Position numbers and translations under genes: made by a program
The notes under the pieces: generated by a model
Seen by the model: only the letters and a program-made list of their open reading frames with translations
Databases searched by the model: none
What the model was told of the DNA's origin: nothing
NCBI RefSeq assembly: GCF_947502445.1
Contig: NZ_CANMZW010000018.1
Location: 46,852-110,851, forward strand
Direction of reading: 5' to 3'
Source: an uncultured Brevibacillus sp.
GTDB taxonomy: Bacteria; Bacillota; Bacilli; Brevibacillales; Brevibacillaceae
DNA length: 64,000 nucleotides
Part shown: positions 1 through 9,048 of the stretch, in pieces
Numbering within the stretch: position 1 is the first letter of the stretch
How the letters are laid out: the number at the start of each line of letters is the position of its first letter

Positions 1-166
1 CCTTCTCTCCTTCCAGTCTCCCCTCGCCTACGAGCGCACGAAACTTGTTTTGCGTAACAGGGATACCCCATTTCTCGCTAATCTTATCTATGGCCATAAA
101 TCCAGCATTATGTCTTGTGTCCTCATATTTTTTGCCAGGGTTGCCCAATCCGATGATCACTTTCAC
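1..166 (-). CDS. pth: Peptidyl-tRNA hydrolase, N-terminal part (cut by window edge)
   Basis: Only about the first 55 codons are inside the window. The reading starts at GTG (166-164), seven or so bases after a strong AGGAGGGAAG ribosome binding site (171-180). The Pth signature GLGNPG is at residues 6-11, and R-H-N-A-G-F at 18-23 carries the expected catalytic His19. The enzyme releases peptides from peptidyl-tRNAs that drop off ribosomes. In Bacillus the gene is also called spoVC and lies just after ctc, as it does here with one extra gene between them. The C-terminal two thirds cannot be judged. Confidence 0.93.
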   Translation of the reverse strand, partial: MKVIIGLGNPGKKYEDTRHNAGFMAIDKISEKWGIPVTQNKFRALVGEGRLEGEK

Positions 167-221
167 TCTGCTTCCCTCCTAATCTCCCCTCATTGTACTA
201 GAATGCTGATCTGAACAAAAG

Positions 222-246
222 AAAAAGCCCCACTGGAAGTGGAGCC
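222..246 (-). terminator. Rho-independent terminator after the spermidine synthase-like gene
   Basis: Read on the minus strand, GCTCCACT and AGTGGGGC form a short-loop stem followed by TTTTTC, just past the stop codon at 259. Confidence 0.75.
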
Positions 247-258
247 AAAAAAGACGTA

Positions 259-1233
259 CTAATTTGTTTCATCCTCGATTAACGCCAATACTTGATTGCT
301 ATCCGTTTGGATTTCATCCTCTTCCCAATATTTTGCATATCCATAACGGATGTGGAACATATCTTTTAACCTTGCGGCGTTCAGGTAACGGTTGGGAACG
401 GAAATTCGCACCTCTGCAGCTGAAATGGGTCTGGTGGCGGCCACCATAAATCCCCAATCCTCTTCGTGCTCCACAATCAAGTCGAAATGGTAAGGCAATA
501 CGGAAAAACCTGCAGCTTTAAGCGTTGCTTGAATGGTCCAAAAATATTCGGGCATGGCCGACAGGATTGAGCAGGCAATGCCCACGATTCCTCCGGGATT
601 CAAACGCTCCTGCAACAGTCTGTAAAATTCCCAGCTGTATAGACGCCCCAGCGAGAGGCTGTTCATCGTCGGTTCAGGAAGATCTAGAATAACCGCATCC
701 CACTTCTCATCGTTCTCCTCAAGAAAAGCTCTGCCGTCGGCTACTACCGTACGTACCTTGGGATGATTCAATGAGCCCTGATTAAATTTGACCAGCGGCT
801 CCAGTGTCTTCCCGAACTCCATCATCACTGGGTCTATGTCGACAACGGTAATCTCTTTGACATCCGGATACCGAAGCACTTCCCTTGTGGTAATACCACC
901 TCCCGCACCAATGAGCAGAACGCGGTCACGTTTTTTTGCCAAAGATAAAGGCACATGAATCAGCGCTTCCCCGTACATATCCTCATCATCGGTCGTCCCA
1001 AACATCACATATCCGTTTGCATACACTAACATTTGGTCATTGTGCTCAACCAGTGCGACCTTTTGAAAAGGCGTTTGAACCTTGCGCAGAACACGATAAG
1101 GCCCATCTGGTTGTTCATCCTTGGAAACGTACTGTCTGAGGATTCCGAGCCAATACCGTACGAAAATCCAAACCAGTAACCCTACAACCGCTGCAATGCC
1201 TGCACCCGATGCAATCCAAAAAAGCTTGTCCAT
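259..1233 (-). CDS. Membrane-anchored spermidine synthase-like protein
   Basis: This 324-residue protein has one N-terminal membrane segment (about residues 6-28) followed by a spermidine synthase/Rossmann methyltransferase fold. The nucleotide-binding loop G-A-G-G-G is at 109-113, the acidic D-I-D at 132-134 and D-L-P-E-P at 184-188. Classical aminopropyltransferases carry a D-S-S-D-P-type motif in the last position, so the substrate may not be putrescine; the family is named for fold, not proven activity. It sits between ctc and pth, has its own terminator downstream, and is separated from ctc by another terminator, so it is probably its own transcript. B. subtilis has no gene at this position. 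Confidence 0.8.
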   Translation of the reverse strand: MDKLFWIASGAGIAAVVGLLVWIFVRYWLGILRQYVSKDEQPDGPYRVLRKVQTPFQKVALVEHNDQMLVYANGYVMFGTTDDEDMYGEALIHVPLSLAKKRDRVLLIGAGGGITTREVLRYPDVKEITVVDIDPVMMEFGKTLEPLVKFNQGSLNHPKVRTVVADGRAFLEENDEKWDAVILDLPEPTMNSLSLGRLYSWEFYRLLQERLNPGGIVGIACSILSAMPEYFWTIQATLKAAGFSVLPYHFDLIVEHEEDWGFMVAATRPISAAEVRISVPNRYLNAARLKDMFHIRYGYAKYWEEDEIQTDSNQVLALIEDETN

Positions 1234-1325
1234 ACCTGTCTCGATTTCACCCTCTCTTTGTGTATATAGTCAAGGTATGAAATCGGTTCGTCTTTTGCTT
1301 GGATACCTGTCCCTTAAGGCAACAA

Positions 1326-1358
1326 GAAAAAGGCTCAGAGCTGTCCATCTGAGCCTTC
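1326..1358 (-). terminator. Rho-independent terminator after ctc
   Basis: On the minus strand AGGCTCAGA and TCTGAGCCT form a 9-bp stem followed by TTTTTCTTG. It closes the glmU-prs-ctc unit. Confidence 0.85.
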
Positions 1359-1369
1359 TACCTGATATT

Positions 1370-1993
1370 CTATACTTTTTTTGCCTGTTCTGTTGTAGCT
1401 TCTGCCTGCTCCGCTACCTCTGCAGCAGCATGCTGTGCTTCGATGGACTCCTCTGACTTGGCTTTGACCGGCAGTACACTGATCAGCACTTCCGTAGAAT
1501 CCAGCCCCAGCTCAACGCCAGGAGGAATTTGCAAATCACTGACCAGTACGACATCACCAATATTAAAGCCATCCACATCTACCGTAAATGATTCCGGGAT
1601 GTTTCCTGGCAGACAGCTTACCTCTACACTATGGCGGATAAGTGTTGCGACCCCCAGCTCCGGGTCTCCTGTCATGAGGACCGGAACAGTCGTGTGAATC
1701 TTTTCATTCATGTTGATCTTTTTAAAATCAGCATGCAGGATGTTCCCCATTAATGGGTGGCGCTGCAGCTCGTACACCATCACATCATGTGCGTTGCCAT
1801 CTACGCTTAATCGAAAAGGTTTGTTCGTCGCCTGATGGCGCAGAGCAGCATCCAGATCCTTGCCCAAGACTTGAATGGTCTGATTGCCCATATCGCTGCC
1901 GTAAACGATAGCGGGTACCCACCCATTTCTCCGCAATGCCTTAACGGTGTTACCCGTGCCTAGAGCGCGCGATTGTGCCTGTATCGCTTCCAC
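1370..1993 (-). CDS. ctc: Ribosomal protein L25/general stress protein Ctc
   Basis: The 207-residue protein has an N-terminal L25 domain (about 1-93) that binds 5S rRNA, a C-terminal TL5 beta-domain (about 94-180), and an Ala/Glu-rich tail. This long form is typical of Bacillus Ctc. Translation starts at a GTG after a clear GAAGGAGG site. It follows prs by about 95 bp, the same order as glmU-prs-ctc in B. subtilis. There ctc is induced by sigma-B, but no convincing sigma-B promoter is visible in the gap here, so read-through from the glmU promoter is the simplest source of transcript. Confidence 0.93.
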   Translation of the reverse strand: MEAIQAQSRALGTGNTVKALRRNGWVPAIVYGSDMGNQTIQVLGKDLDAALRHQATNKPFRLSVDGNAHDVMVYELQRHPLMGNILHADFKKINMNEKIHTTVPVLMTGDPELGVATLIRHSVEVSCLPGNIPESFTVDVDGFNIGDVVLVSDLQIPPGVELGLDSTEVLISVLPVKAKSEESIEAQHAAAEVAEQAEATTEQAKKV

Positions 1994-2087
1994 AAAAAAA
2001 CCTCCTTCACAAGACCGCTAGTAAAAGTTTCCTCACTAGCTTGTCCATCGGAGGTTTATTTCAATCCCCTAAAAGGGGAAGGCTTGA

Positions 2088-3038
2088 TTAATCAAACAGC
2101 TTGCTTACAGACAGTTCTTCGTGTACGCGAATAATCGCTTCACCGATGATTGGCGCAACAGACAGAACTGTAATTTTATCAATCAATTTTTCATCTGTCA
2201 GCGGAATCGAGTTGGTTACGATCAGCTCGCGAATTTTGGAGTTAGCGATACGCTCGATTGCTGGTCCAGACAAAACTGGATGTGTGCAGCATGCGTATAC
2301 GTCACGAGCACCAGCCTCAACCAGTGCACTGGCAGCCAGTGTGATGGTTCCTGCTGTGTCGATAATATCGTCAATGATAATCGCGGTTTTACCTTCGATG
2401 TTCCCTACGATATTCATAACCTCAGCTACGTTTGGCTCAGGACGACGCTTGTCGATAATGGCGATTGGCGCTTCCAGACGTTCTGCCAGTTTACGGGCAC
2501 GAGTAACCCCACCATGGTCAGGAGAAACAACCACGATGTCCGACAGACCTTTTTCAGAGAAGTGTTTACCCAGGATTGGTACTCCCAGCAGGTGATCCAC
2601 AGGGATGTCGAAAAATCCTTGGATTTGTGTAGCATGCAGGTCCATTGTGATGACACGTTGTGCCCCTGCAGTTTCGATCAGATTAGCAACCAGCTTGGCA
2701 GTGATCGGATCACGCGCGCGAGCCTTGCGATCTTGGCGAGCATAGCCGTAGTAAGGAATCACTACGTTGATGCTTTTTGCAGAAGCGCGTTTGAGTGCGT
2801 CCACCATTACCAAAAGCTCCATCAGGTGTTCATTAACGGGAGCAGACGTTGGCTGAATAACAAATACGTCACAACCGCGAACGCTTTCATTCAATTTGAT
2901 TTGGCATTCGCCATCACTAAAGCGCACTGCTTGTGCGTTTCCGAGCGGTACACCAATGTGTTCAGCGATTTCTTTTGCCAGTTCCGGGTTTGCGTTGCAC
3001 GTAAATACCTTCAGTTTTGGGTCGCGGTAGTTAGCCAT
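2088..3038 (-). CDS. prs: Ribose-phosphate pyrophosphokinase
   Basis: The 316-residue enzyme makes PRPP from ribose 5-phosphate and ATP, feeding purine, pyrimidine, NAD, His and Trp synthesis. The class I features are present: the flexible loop [12 protein letters not shown] (94-105), D-L-H-A-T (133-137) and the PRPP loop D-D-I-I-D-T-A-G-T (223-231). Length matches the Bacillus enzyme. It lies 22 bp after glmU and is almost certainly co-transcribed with it. PRPP made here is also the ligand of PurR, encoded about 3.6 kb away. Confidence 0.97.
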   Translation of the reverse strand: MANYRDPKLKVFTCNANPELAKEIAEHIGVPLGNAQAVRFSDGECQIKLNESVRGCDVFVIQPTSAPVNEHLMELLVMVDALKRASAKSINVVIPYYGYARQDRKARARDPITAKLVANLIETAGAQRVITMDLHATQIQGFFDIPVDHLLGVPILGKHFSEKGLSDIVVVSPDHGGVTRARKLAERLEAPIAIIDKRRPEPNVAEVMNIVGNIEGKTAIIIDDIIDTAGTITLAASALVEAGARDVYACCTHPVLSGPAIERIANSKIRELIVTNSIPLTDEKLIDKITVLSVAPIIGEAIIRVHEELSVSKLFD

Positions 3039-3060
3039 GATCTTCTCTTAGAACCTCCCG

Positions 3061-4446
3061 TTATGATTGCTTTTTGCCCTTGCGAGGCATTTTGCTAGCG
3101 TAGTCTGATTTATTTACCTGACGCTCACGTGCGATCGCAAGCGCATTATCTGGTACATCCTGATTGATCGTCGAACCTGCAGCAACGTACGCATTTTGTC
3201 CCACAGTGACTGGAGCAACCAAGTTGGTATTGCAACCAATGAATGCTCCATCCTGCACGATTGTTTTGTGCTTGACTGCCCCATCGTAATTGACGGTTAT
3301 CGTTCCGCAGCCAATATTGACTCCGTCACCAATTTCCGCGTCACCTACGTAGCTAAGATGAGGGACCTTGGTACCGTTGCCAATTTTTGCATTTTTCAAT
3401 TCTACGAAATCACCAACCTTGGCATTGCGCCCGATCTGTGTTCCCGGACGAATGTAGGCATATGGACCAATCGTAGTTTCTGCATCGACACTTGCATCAA
3501 CCATGACAGAGTACGTAATGGAAACACCATCAGCCAATTCGACATTGGTCAAATCGACTTGTGGACCGATGACGCAATCTGCACCAATGGTTGTCCGTCC
3601 GCGCAAGTGTGTACCCGGCTCGATTACGGTATCCGATCCGATGATGACATCCGCCTCGATGTACGTAGAGGAAGGATCAATAATCGTCACACCATTGCGC
3701 ATGTGAGTTGCCGCAATCCGCTTACGCATGTACGCCTCGGCTTCAGACAGCTGCACGCGATCGTTGACACCCATCGTTTCATCCGGGTCCTTCGCTTCGA
3801 ATGCGACTACCTTTTCACCAGCATCGCGTAAAATGGCGACACAGTCTGTTACATAGTATTCACCTTGCACGTTGTCATTTTTCACTTCCGCCAAGGCTTT
3901 CCATAATTTTCGGTTGTCATAACAGTATATTCCGGTATTAATCTCGCGGACCGCCCTTTCCTCATCGGAGGCGTCCTTATGTTCCACGATTCGCAATACT
4001 TCGCCTGACTCATTCCGCACGATACGCCCATAACCCGTAGGATCAGGTAGCACGGCTGTCAAAACAGTCGCTGCCGCTTGCTGTTCCTCGTGATAGCGTA
4101 GCAAATCGGACAACGTCTGAGCAGACAAGAGAGGGACATCTCCGTATAAAAGAAACGTAGTGCCTTCTTTATCTTGTAAAAACGGCGCTGCCTTCGAAAC
4201 GGCATGTGCCGTTCCCAACTGTTCTTCTTGCAGTGCATAAGTGATGTCCTCGCCTAGTTTGGCGCGGACTGCGTCAGCACCATGACCTACGACGACAACG
4301 ATTTCCTCAACCTGCATGTTGCCAAGCGTATCCACTACATGCTGGACCATTGGCTTACCGCACACAGGGTGCAAAACCTTGTACAGCTTCGATTTCATCC
4401 GCGTACCCTGACCAGCTGCCAGAACCACGGCATGGATCTTAGACAT
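3061..4446 (-). CDS. glmU: Bifunctional UDP-N-acetylglucosamine pyrophosphorylase/glucosamine-1-phosphate acetyltransferase
   Basis: The protein makes UDP-GlcNAc for peptidoglycan and teichoic acid. The N-terminal uridyltransferase begins with the L-A-A-G-Q-G-T-R-M signature. The C-terminal half is a left-handed beta-helix of hexapeptide repeats with the acetyltransferase segment around Y-V-G-D-A-E-I-G. I start at ATG 4446, giving 461 residues (B. subtilis 456), because GGAGGG sits five bases upstream; a longer reading to 4473 has no ribosome site and adds nine unlikely residues. First gene of the glmU-prs-ctc unit, with a good sigma-A promoter about 30 bp upstream. Confidence 0.96.
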   Translation of the reverse strand: MSKIHAVVLAAGQGTRMKSKLYKVLHPVCGKPMVQHVVDTLGNMQVEEIVVVVGHGADAVRAKLGEDITYALQEEQLGTAHAVSKAAPFLQDKEGTTFLLYGDVPLLSAQTLSDLLRYHEEQQAAATVLTAVLPDPTGYGRIVRNESGEVLRIVEHKDASDEERAVREINTGIYCYDNRKLWKALAEVKNDNVQGEYYVTDCVAILRDAGEKVVAFEAKDPDETMGVNDRVQLSEAEAYMRKRIAATHMRNGVTIIDPSSTYIEADVIIGSDTVIEPGTHLRGRTTIGADCVIGPQVDLTNVELADGVSITYSVMVDASVDAETTIGPYAYIRPGTQIGRNAKVGDFVELKNAKIGNGTKVPHLSYVGDAEIGDGVNIGCGTITVNYDGAVKHKTIVQDGAFIGCNTNLVAPVTVGQNAYVAAGSTINQDVPDNALAIARERQVNKSDYASKMPRKGKKQS

Positions 4447-4477
4447 GTCAACCCTCCATCGTAGAAGTTCCACAATG

Positions 4478-4506
4478 ACTATATCTTAATCATATGTGGA
4501 TTTCAA
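4478..4506 (-). promoter_or_regulatory. Sigma-A promoter of glmU-prs-ctc
   Basis: On the minus strand TTGAAA (4506-4501), a 17-bp spacer and TATAGT (4483-4478) stand just upstream of the glmU ribosome site. Confidence 0.65.
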
Positions 4507-4641
4507 GACACTCGATGCAGGATTCTGACTGTTTCCCTGATCTTTCCTGAAAGTTAGCCATATAACGGACAACATTTAATTTTCTGATAAAAGTGTGATA
4601 TATTGATGGGCGAAAGGGGTTTTTAGAGGAGGTAGGAATAC

Positions 4642-5658
4642 ATGAGTGCTCAGGTTTACTTACTGACTGGATATTTGGGAAGCGGAAAAACTACACTTTT
4701 GCAAAAATTACTTGCTCATCTGCAGCAGCAGGATGACAAGGTTGTGGTCCTGATGAATGAAATGGGCGAGGAAGATATTGACGGAGAACAACTGCAAGGT
4801 TTCGGCTTTCCTGTAAAAAAATTATTGGACGGCTGCATCTGTTGCTCCATCCAGGGAGAATTGACCGAGGGCTTAAAAGAAATTCTCCAATCGCTTGCTC
4901 CCGACCGCATCCTCATTGAAACAACTGGTGTCGCAGACCCGATTGATGTGGTCGATGCACTGACCCACCCCGAATTGTATGACCGACTGCAACTCTGCGG
5001 AATCGTAAGTGTCGTAGATGCCTCTCGCTTCCTGGAGCTCAATTCTCGTTTTGCCTCTACAAGCACTTTGGTCAAAACCATCCGTAACCAAGTCAAATAC
5101 GCAGACTTGCTCTTATTAAATAAAATCGATCTGACCACACCCGAGGTTCTGCAAAAAGTGGAGCAAAAATTGAAAGAGCTAAATCCACTTGCTCCGATCC
5201 ATCAGGCCGTCCAAAGCGATATGAACCTGGAGAGCCTATTATCAGTCAAACGTCTGGTAAAATCGTACACCAATGACAGTGATTCCGAAAAAGTGGTACC
5301 TGTACAAAAAACAATTGGACGACTGTCTCCCATGGACAAGCTCAAGCAGTCGCTGGGTCTACGGACGAGCAAGCCCTCTCTTTACAATAGTATCGACAGT
5401 TTTTCCTACAAGTTCACCGGTCCGGTCCATGCTGAAAAATTTGAAGATTTTCTTTATGCATTGCCGAAAAGCGTCTATCGTGCAAAGGGGTACGTTCTTT
5501 TTCACGGAAAGCAGGAGCTTATTTCATTTCAACATACAGATAATCAGGTTCATCTGTTTCCATTTGAAAATTTTGGCCCTAAAATGGTAGCCGTCTTCAT
5601 CGGCGAGGGAATGGATCAGGAAAAAATCTTGAACGATCTAAAAGATTGCTACCTGTAA
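4642..5658 (+). CDS. CobW/G3E-family GTPase, putative zinc metallochaperone
   Basis: The 338-residue protein is a G3E P-loop GTPase. Walker A G-Y-L-G-S-G-K-T is at residues 10-17, the metal-binding C-I-C-C motif at 65-68, E-T-T-G-V-A-D-P near 100, and N-K-I-D near 155, followed by a short CobW C-terminal domain. Relatives (YciC, ZNG1, YjiA) deliver zinc or other metals to client enzymes. It has no His-rich loop. The gene is on the plus strand between two minus-strand operons and ends in its own terminator, so it looks inserted into the conserved spoVG-glmU neighbourhood. I see no clear Zur box upstream, so zinc control is not shown. Confidence 0.85.
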   Translation: MSAQVYLLTGYLGSGKTTLLQKLLAHLQQQDDKVVVLMNEMGEEDIDGEQLQGFGFPVKKLLDGCICCSIQGELTEGLKEILQSLAPDRILIETTGVADPIDVVDALTHPELYDRLQLCGIVSVVDASRFLELNSRFASTSTLVKTIRNQVKYADLLLLNKIDLTTPEVLQKVEQKLKELNPLAPIHQAVQSDMNLESLLSVKRLVKSYTNDSDSEKVVPVQKTIGRLSPMDKLKQSLGLRTSKPSLYNSIDSFSYKFTGPVHAEKFEDFLYALPKSVYRAKGYVLFHGKQELISFQHTDNQVHLFPFENFGPKMVAVFIGEGMDQEKILNDLKDCYL

Positions 5659-5668
5659 ACGGACGCCG

Positions 5669-5703
5669 AAGCACCCTGCCGGTAAGGGACAGGGTGCTTT
5701 GTT
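5669..5703 (+). terminator. Rho-independent terminator after the CobW gene
   Basis: AGCACCCTG and CAGGGTGCT form a 9-bp stem followed by TTGTTTGG, between the convergent CobW gene and spoVG. Confidence 0.8.
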
Positions 5704-5706
5704 TGG

Positions 5707-5994
5707 TTATGCACCAGCTTCAATGGTGCTTTCTTCTTCTTGACCTACGCGTTCGTACTCATTCAATACTGCCGCTTGGATTTTTTCTCGAGTAGTCGAG
5801 GAAATCGGGTGCGCGATATCACGGAATTCTCCATCCGGTGTACGCTTGCTCGGCATGGCTACAAACATGCCATTGTTCCCGTCAATGACACGGATATCAT
5901 GAACCACGAATTCATGGTCGATTGTAATGGATGCAATCGCTTTCATCCTACCATCCGTATTCACTCGGCGAAGTCTTACGTCTGTAACTTCCAT
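5707..5994 (-). CDS. spoVG: Septation/sporulation regulator SpoVG
   Basis: The 95-residue protein matches SpoVG along its whole length, starting [10 protein letters not shown] and containing the central [11 protein letters not shown] segment. SpoVG is a small RNA/DNA-binding protein needed for normal asymmetric septation and spore cortex formation. The promoter region upstream looks like a sigma-H promoter behind an AT-rich tract, as in B. subtilis where AbrB represses it. The order spoVG-yabJ-purR is conserved, but here a terminator separates yabJ from spoVG. Confidence 0.96.
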   Translation of the reverse strand: MEVTDVRLRRVNTDGRMKAIASITIDHEFVVHDIRVIDGNNGMFVAMPSKRTPDGEFRDIAHPISSTTREKIQAAVLNEYERVGQEEESTIEAGA

Positions 5995-6032
5995 CTAGTT
6001 CACTCCCTTTATCTATGAAACGCGTTTAGGAG

Positions 6033-6064
6033 TATTTCCACCCTCTGGGTAAATATTCCTGCTA
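6033..6064 (-). promoter_or_regulatory. Likely sigma-H promoter of spoVG with AT-rich upstream box
   Basis: On the minus strand AGCAGGA (6063-6057) and GTGGAA (6041-6036) resemble the spoVG sigma-H elements remembered from B. subtilis, with a spacer of similar length. An AT-rich tract at about 6064-6110 would be an AbrB target. Confidence 0.5.
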
Positions 6065-6152
6065 ATCTTATGCAAATTTTTATAAAATATATAAAATTAT
6101 TCATATCATTGAGCATATTTGCGAGATAACTTTGTGACTAGGGTCATAAAAA

Positions 6153-6187
6153 CATTAGAAAACTTAGCTACGCCGATAGTACAAAAA
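6153..6187. repeat. Short copy of an intergenic repeat
   Basis: CATTAGAAAACTT and GCCGATAGTACAAAAAA recur in a longer element at 16503-16606; here the middle roughly 65 bp are missing. In both places the repeat abuts the distal side of a minus-strand terminator. Confidence 0.55.
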
Positions 6188-6224
6188 ACAGCCCAATGCT
6201 CGAGCGCGCATCAGGCTGTTTTCT
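6184..6224 (-). terminator. Rho-independent terminator after ridA
   Basis: On the minus strand AACAGCCTGATGC and GCATTGGGCTGTT pair, followed by TTTTTTG. It closes purR-ridA and separates them from spoVG. Confidence 0.8.
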
Positions 6225-6288
6225 ATTTTCATTGCCTTTTCCACTAAAAAGCGGTCGCTCTCCATGAGCAGGCAACGAGAGAGGTTTT

Positions 6289-6675
6289 TTATGCTTCTAA
6301 ATAGGCAACGATTTCAATTTCTACTTTCACGTCACGCGGCAGACGCGCAACCTCTACAGTAGAACGAGCCGGCTTATGGTCGCCAAAATACTGACCGTAC
6401 ACTTCGTTCAGCTGGCCAAAATCGTTCATGTCTTTCATAAACACAGTTGCTTTTACTACATTGGACAAGCTTCCGCCTGCTTCTGCCAATACAGCTTGGA
6501 TGTTAGCAAAAACTTGATGAGCCTGTGTTGCGATGTCGCCTTCTACCAATGTACCGTCTGGACGCAGCGGGATTTGCCCGGATGCAAACAAGAATGGACC
6601 TACCTTTGCCGCTTGGCTGTAAGGACCAATTGCTGCTGGAGCCTTGTCAGTTGAAACAAAAGAGATTGCCATCAT
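6289..6675 (-). CDS. ridA: RidA-family enamine/imine deaminase (YabJ)
   Basis: The 128-residue protein is a standard RidA. It hydrolyses reactive 2-aminoacrylate and related enamines made by PLP enzymes. The active-site Arg in A-R-S-T-V-E-V (about residue 106), the G-P-Y-S-Q segment (about 17-21) and the C-terminal V-E-I-E family motif are present. Two ATGs in a row make the start 6675 or 6672. It is four bases after purR and clearly in the same operon, as in B. subtilis where YabJ is linked to purine regulation. Confidence 0.94.
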   Translation of the reverse strand: MMAISFVSTDKAPAAIGPYSQAAKVGPFLFASGQIPLRPDGTLVEGDIATQAHQVFANIQAVLAEAGGSLSNVVKATVFMKDMNDFGQLNEVYGQYFGDHKPARSTVEVARLPRDVKVEIEIVAYLEA

Positions 6676-6679
6676 TCAT

Positions 6680-7513
6680 CTACTCCCCTCTATTTTCAAA
6701 AAAGCTGCCTAGCTCAATTTCTATCTGCTTGCCCTTGATGTCCACATCCTGCAGCTTGGCAAGTGAAACATAATCATCGACCAGACGCTCAGACACATCG
6801 GCCGTAGTTTCCACCAGAACGCCACATCCAACTACCGTAGCACGGAATTCCTGCAACAGATCGATCATGCCCCGCAGCGTACCGCCTGCCTTCATGAAGT
6901 CGTCCACAATCAGGACACGCGATTGCTCAGCCAGAGCACGTCTCGCCAGTGACATGGTTTGAATCCGCTTACTGGAACCTGATACATAATTGATGCTCAC
7001 AACCGACCCTTCTGTTACCTTGTTATCACGGCGCACAATCACCACTGGAACGTTCAGGAACATGGCCGTCGCATAGGCAAGCGGAATTCCTTTCGTTTCC
7101 ACGGTCATGACGACATCTACATTCTTTTCTGCATAAGCCGTCGCAAAAATCTTGCCGATCTGTGACATCGTAGACGGGTTTCCAAGAATGTCGGACATGT
7201 ACAGGTATCCACCTGGCAAAAGTCTCTCCGGGTTAGCCAGATGAACCATCAGATCACGAATAAACTGAAGGGCCTCGTCCGTTTTGACCTGAGGAATAAA
7301 CTTTACTCCCCCTGCCGCCCCCGCCACCGTCTTCAGCAAGCCTACACCTTGGACTTCAAACGCTTCCTTGATGATAGACAAGTCCTCACTAATAGATGAT
7401 TTCGCCGCCCCGTATTGTTCGGCAAACAAAGTAAGAGGAGTCAGTGTGTGGGGATGAGCAAGCAAGTGCTGCGTCATGTCGACCAGACGCGCACTTCTGC
7501 GCAATTTCTTCAT
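6680..7513 (-). CDS. purR: Purine operon repressor PurR
   Basis: The 277-residue protein has an N-terminal winged helix (about 1-74) and a C-terminal phosphoribosyltransferase-like domain with the PRPP loop V-D-D-F-M-K-A-G-G-T (about 203-212). PRPP binding releases it from PurBox DNA of purine genes in Bacillus-type regulation. The domain is regulatory and not thought to be an active transferase. It overlaps nothing and lies directly between ispE and ridA, as in B. subtilis. No PurBox is obvious in the 55-bp gap to ispE, so autoregulation is not evident. Confidence 0.96.
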   Translation of the reverse strand: MKKLRRSARLVDMTQHLLAHPHTLTPLTLFAEQYGAAKSSISEDLSIIKEAFEVQGVGLLKTVAGAAGGVKFIPQVKTDEALQFIRDLMVHLANPERLLPGGYLYMSDILGNPSTMSQIGKIFATAYAEKNVDVVMTVETKGIPLAYATAMFLNVPVVIVRRDNKVTEGSVVSINYVSGSSKRIQTMSLARRALAEQSRVLIVDDFMKAGGTLRGMIDLLQEFRATVVGCGVLVETTADVSERLVDDYVSLAKLQDVDIKGKQIEIELGSFFENRGE

Positions 7514-7568
7514 GGCTCTTCCTCCAAAACCGAATATTATGGTGCTAATGTATCATTTCCATACGGGT

Positions 7569-8447
7569 TCATGCAAGCACTTCCCCTTCACTGGCGCCTA
7601 ACATTCGGACAACATACACATCTTTGACGAATCCACGCAAGGCATTATAGATGCGATGCACTTTGGCTTCCTTTTGTACAAGGGCAAATACAGTCGGTCC
7701 ACTGCCTGACATCAGGACTCCATCTGCTCCAGATGCAATCATGAGCTCCTTGATTTGCCGTACCTGTGGATGCATGGATAACGTTACATTTTCGAGGACA
7801 TTCCCAAGCGAATGGCACATCAGGGAGAAATCTTGTCTCTCGATGGCTTGAAGCATCAGCTTGGTTGGTGGATGGTTAGTAATCTCCTGTACACGCAAAT
7901 TGCCGTATACGTCTGGAGTCGATACACCTACCGGCGGCTTGGCGAGAATGACCCAGCACGGAGCTGGCGTCCCTAGATGCGTAATTCTCTCTCCACGCCC
8001 TTTTGCTAGCGCTGTGCCGCCATAAACGCAGAATGGCACATCAGAGCCGATCTCTGCACCTAATACAGCCAGTTCGTCTATCGTCAGGCCGAGATCCCAC
8101 AATTGATTCAATCCGCGCAACGTGGCAGCAGCATCACTGCTTCCACCTGCCAAACCGGCGGCGACGGGTATTTGTTTGTCAATATACATGTGTACGCCCT
8201 GGCGCACCTGATAGCGTTCTTTCATAAGGACTGCCGCTTTATACGCATGGTTGCGAATATCATCTGGTACGAAGCTGGCAGAACAGTCCAGCGTAATCTC
8301 ACCATCTTCGCGTAGGGTTAGATCTACACGATCAGCCAAGTCTACGGTAGTCATCACCATTTCCACTTCGTGATAACCGTCCGGCCGTTTGGCAAGCACG
8401 TCAAGAGTCAAGTTGATTTTGGCCGGAGCTTTGACCGAGATACGCAC
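7569..8447 (-). CDS. ispE: 4-diphosphocytidyl-2-C-methyl-D-erythritol kinase
   Basis: IspE phosphorylates CDP-methylerythritol in the MEP isoprenoid pathway. GHMP-kinase features are present: P-A-K-I-N-L near the N-terminus, the ATP loop [14 protein letters not shown], and the C-terminal M-S-G-S-G-P-T segment. I choose GTG 8447 (292 residues, near the usual 289) because GAGGTG is correctly spaced before it. The open frame extends to 8474, and a GTG at 8456 is also possible. Confidence 0.94.
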   Translation of the reverse strand: MRISVKAPAKINLTLDVLAKRPDGYHEVEMVMTTVDLADRVDLTLREDGEITLDCSASFVPDDIRNHAYKAAVLMKERYQVRQGVHMYIDKQIPVAAGLAGGSSDAAATLRGLNQLWDLGLTIDELAVLGAEIGSDVPFCVYGGTALAKGRGERITHLGTPAPCWVILAKPPVGVSTPDVYGNLRVQEITNHPPTKLMLQAIERQDFSLMCHSLGNVLENVTLSMHPQVRQIKELMIASGADGVLMSGSGPTVFALVQKEAKVHRIYNALRGFVKDVYVVRMLGASEGEVLA

Positions 8448-8634
8448 GTTGTTCACCTCTGCCCACTTTCTCAATTTCCTAGTTCCCTATTGTAGCATAG
8501 GGATTCTCTTCCATGCCACTTGATCAACCAAAAAGAATATGTTGGCTATGATAAGGCGAAAGATTCGAAAAAGCGGCACTAGCGTAGCATGCTTTTGGCC
8601 CTCGTCATCCCATCCCGGGCACGCTATGTATCAA

Positions 8635-8666
8635 ACAAAAAGACCAGGGAATCCCCTGGCCTTGTC
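8635..8666 (-). terminator. Rho-independent terminator after sspF
   Basis: On the minus strand AGGCCAGGG, a GATT-type loop and CCCTGGTCT are followed by TTTTG. It lies about 80 bp past the sspF stop. No gene is seen in the rest of 8448-8746. Confidence 0.8.
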
Positions 8667-8746
8667 AACGAGTTTGTATGGTATGCGAAAAGCGCCTCGA
8701 CCCTCTGGCGAAACCTATAGCTGCGACTGCTCGGACAATCAGCCCG

Positions 8747-8929
8747 TTATAGCTTTTTGGCAGCTAGCGCTTCCTGAGCCATCTGCACAGCCCGTTTTAC
8801 CATGTTGCCAGCGTCACGCGTCGTGATGGCACCCCAGCCCTCGGCTTTCACCTTATCGTAAAACCCAAGCTCCTTGGCTAGCTCCATTTTGAACTCCTCT
8901 GACATCATGCTGCCTCGTCTGCGACCCAT
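8747..8929 (-). CDS. sspF: Small acid-soluble spore protein SspF, alpha/beta type
   Basis: The 60-residue protein starts M-G-R-R-R-G and contains the SASP segments E-L-A-K-E-L-G-F-Y and [11 protein letters not shown]. Such proteins coat spore DNA and are degraded at germination; SspF is a minor forespore SASP. The start at 8929 follows GGGAGG by seven bases; a longer open frame to 9034 lacks a ribosome site. Its place between veg and ispE is conserved in B. subtilis. Expected control is sigma-G, but I did not identify a clear sigma-G promoter. Confidence 0.95.
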   Translation of the reverse strand: MGRRRGSMMSEEFKMELAKELGFYDKVKAEGWGAITTRDAGNMVKRAVQMAQEALAAKKL

Positions 8930-9009
8930 GATAGCCTCCCTTCTCGTTGACAAGTTTAGTTTGTCCCACAGAGGCTTTTTCACAGGCAGAATATTATCTG
9001 CTTCTACTC

Positions 9010-9048
9010 CGAAAAATAAAACAGTAGAACCCAAAGGGCTCTACTGTT
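9010..9048 (-). terminator. Rho-independent terminator after veg
   Basis: On the minus strand ACAGTAGAGCCC and GGGTTCTACTGT pair around TTT, followed by TTATTTTT. The stem overlaps the veg stop codon. Confidence 0.85.

Noticed and set aside
1994..2087. Sigma-B promoter for ctc
   Set aside because: Spacing and sequence of GTTT and GGGGAT do not fit the consensus; known regulation in B. subtilis is not enough to claim it here.
2121..3098. Plus-strand open frame of 325 codons
   Set aside because: It is antisense to prs, which is certain from its motifs. The translation has unusual Cys/Asn/Gln richness and no ribosome site.
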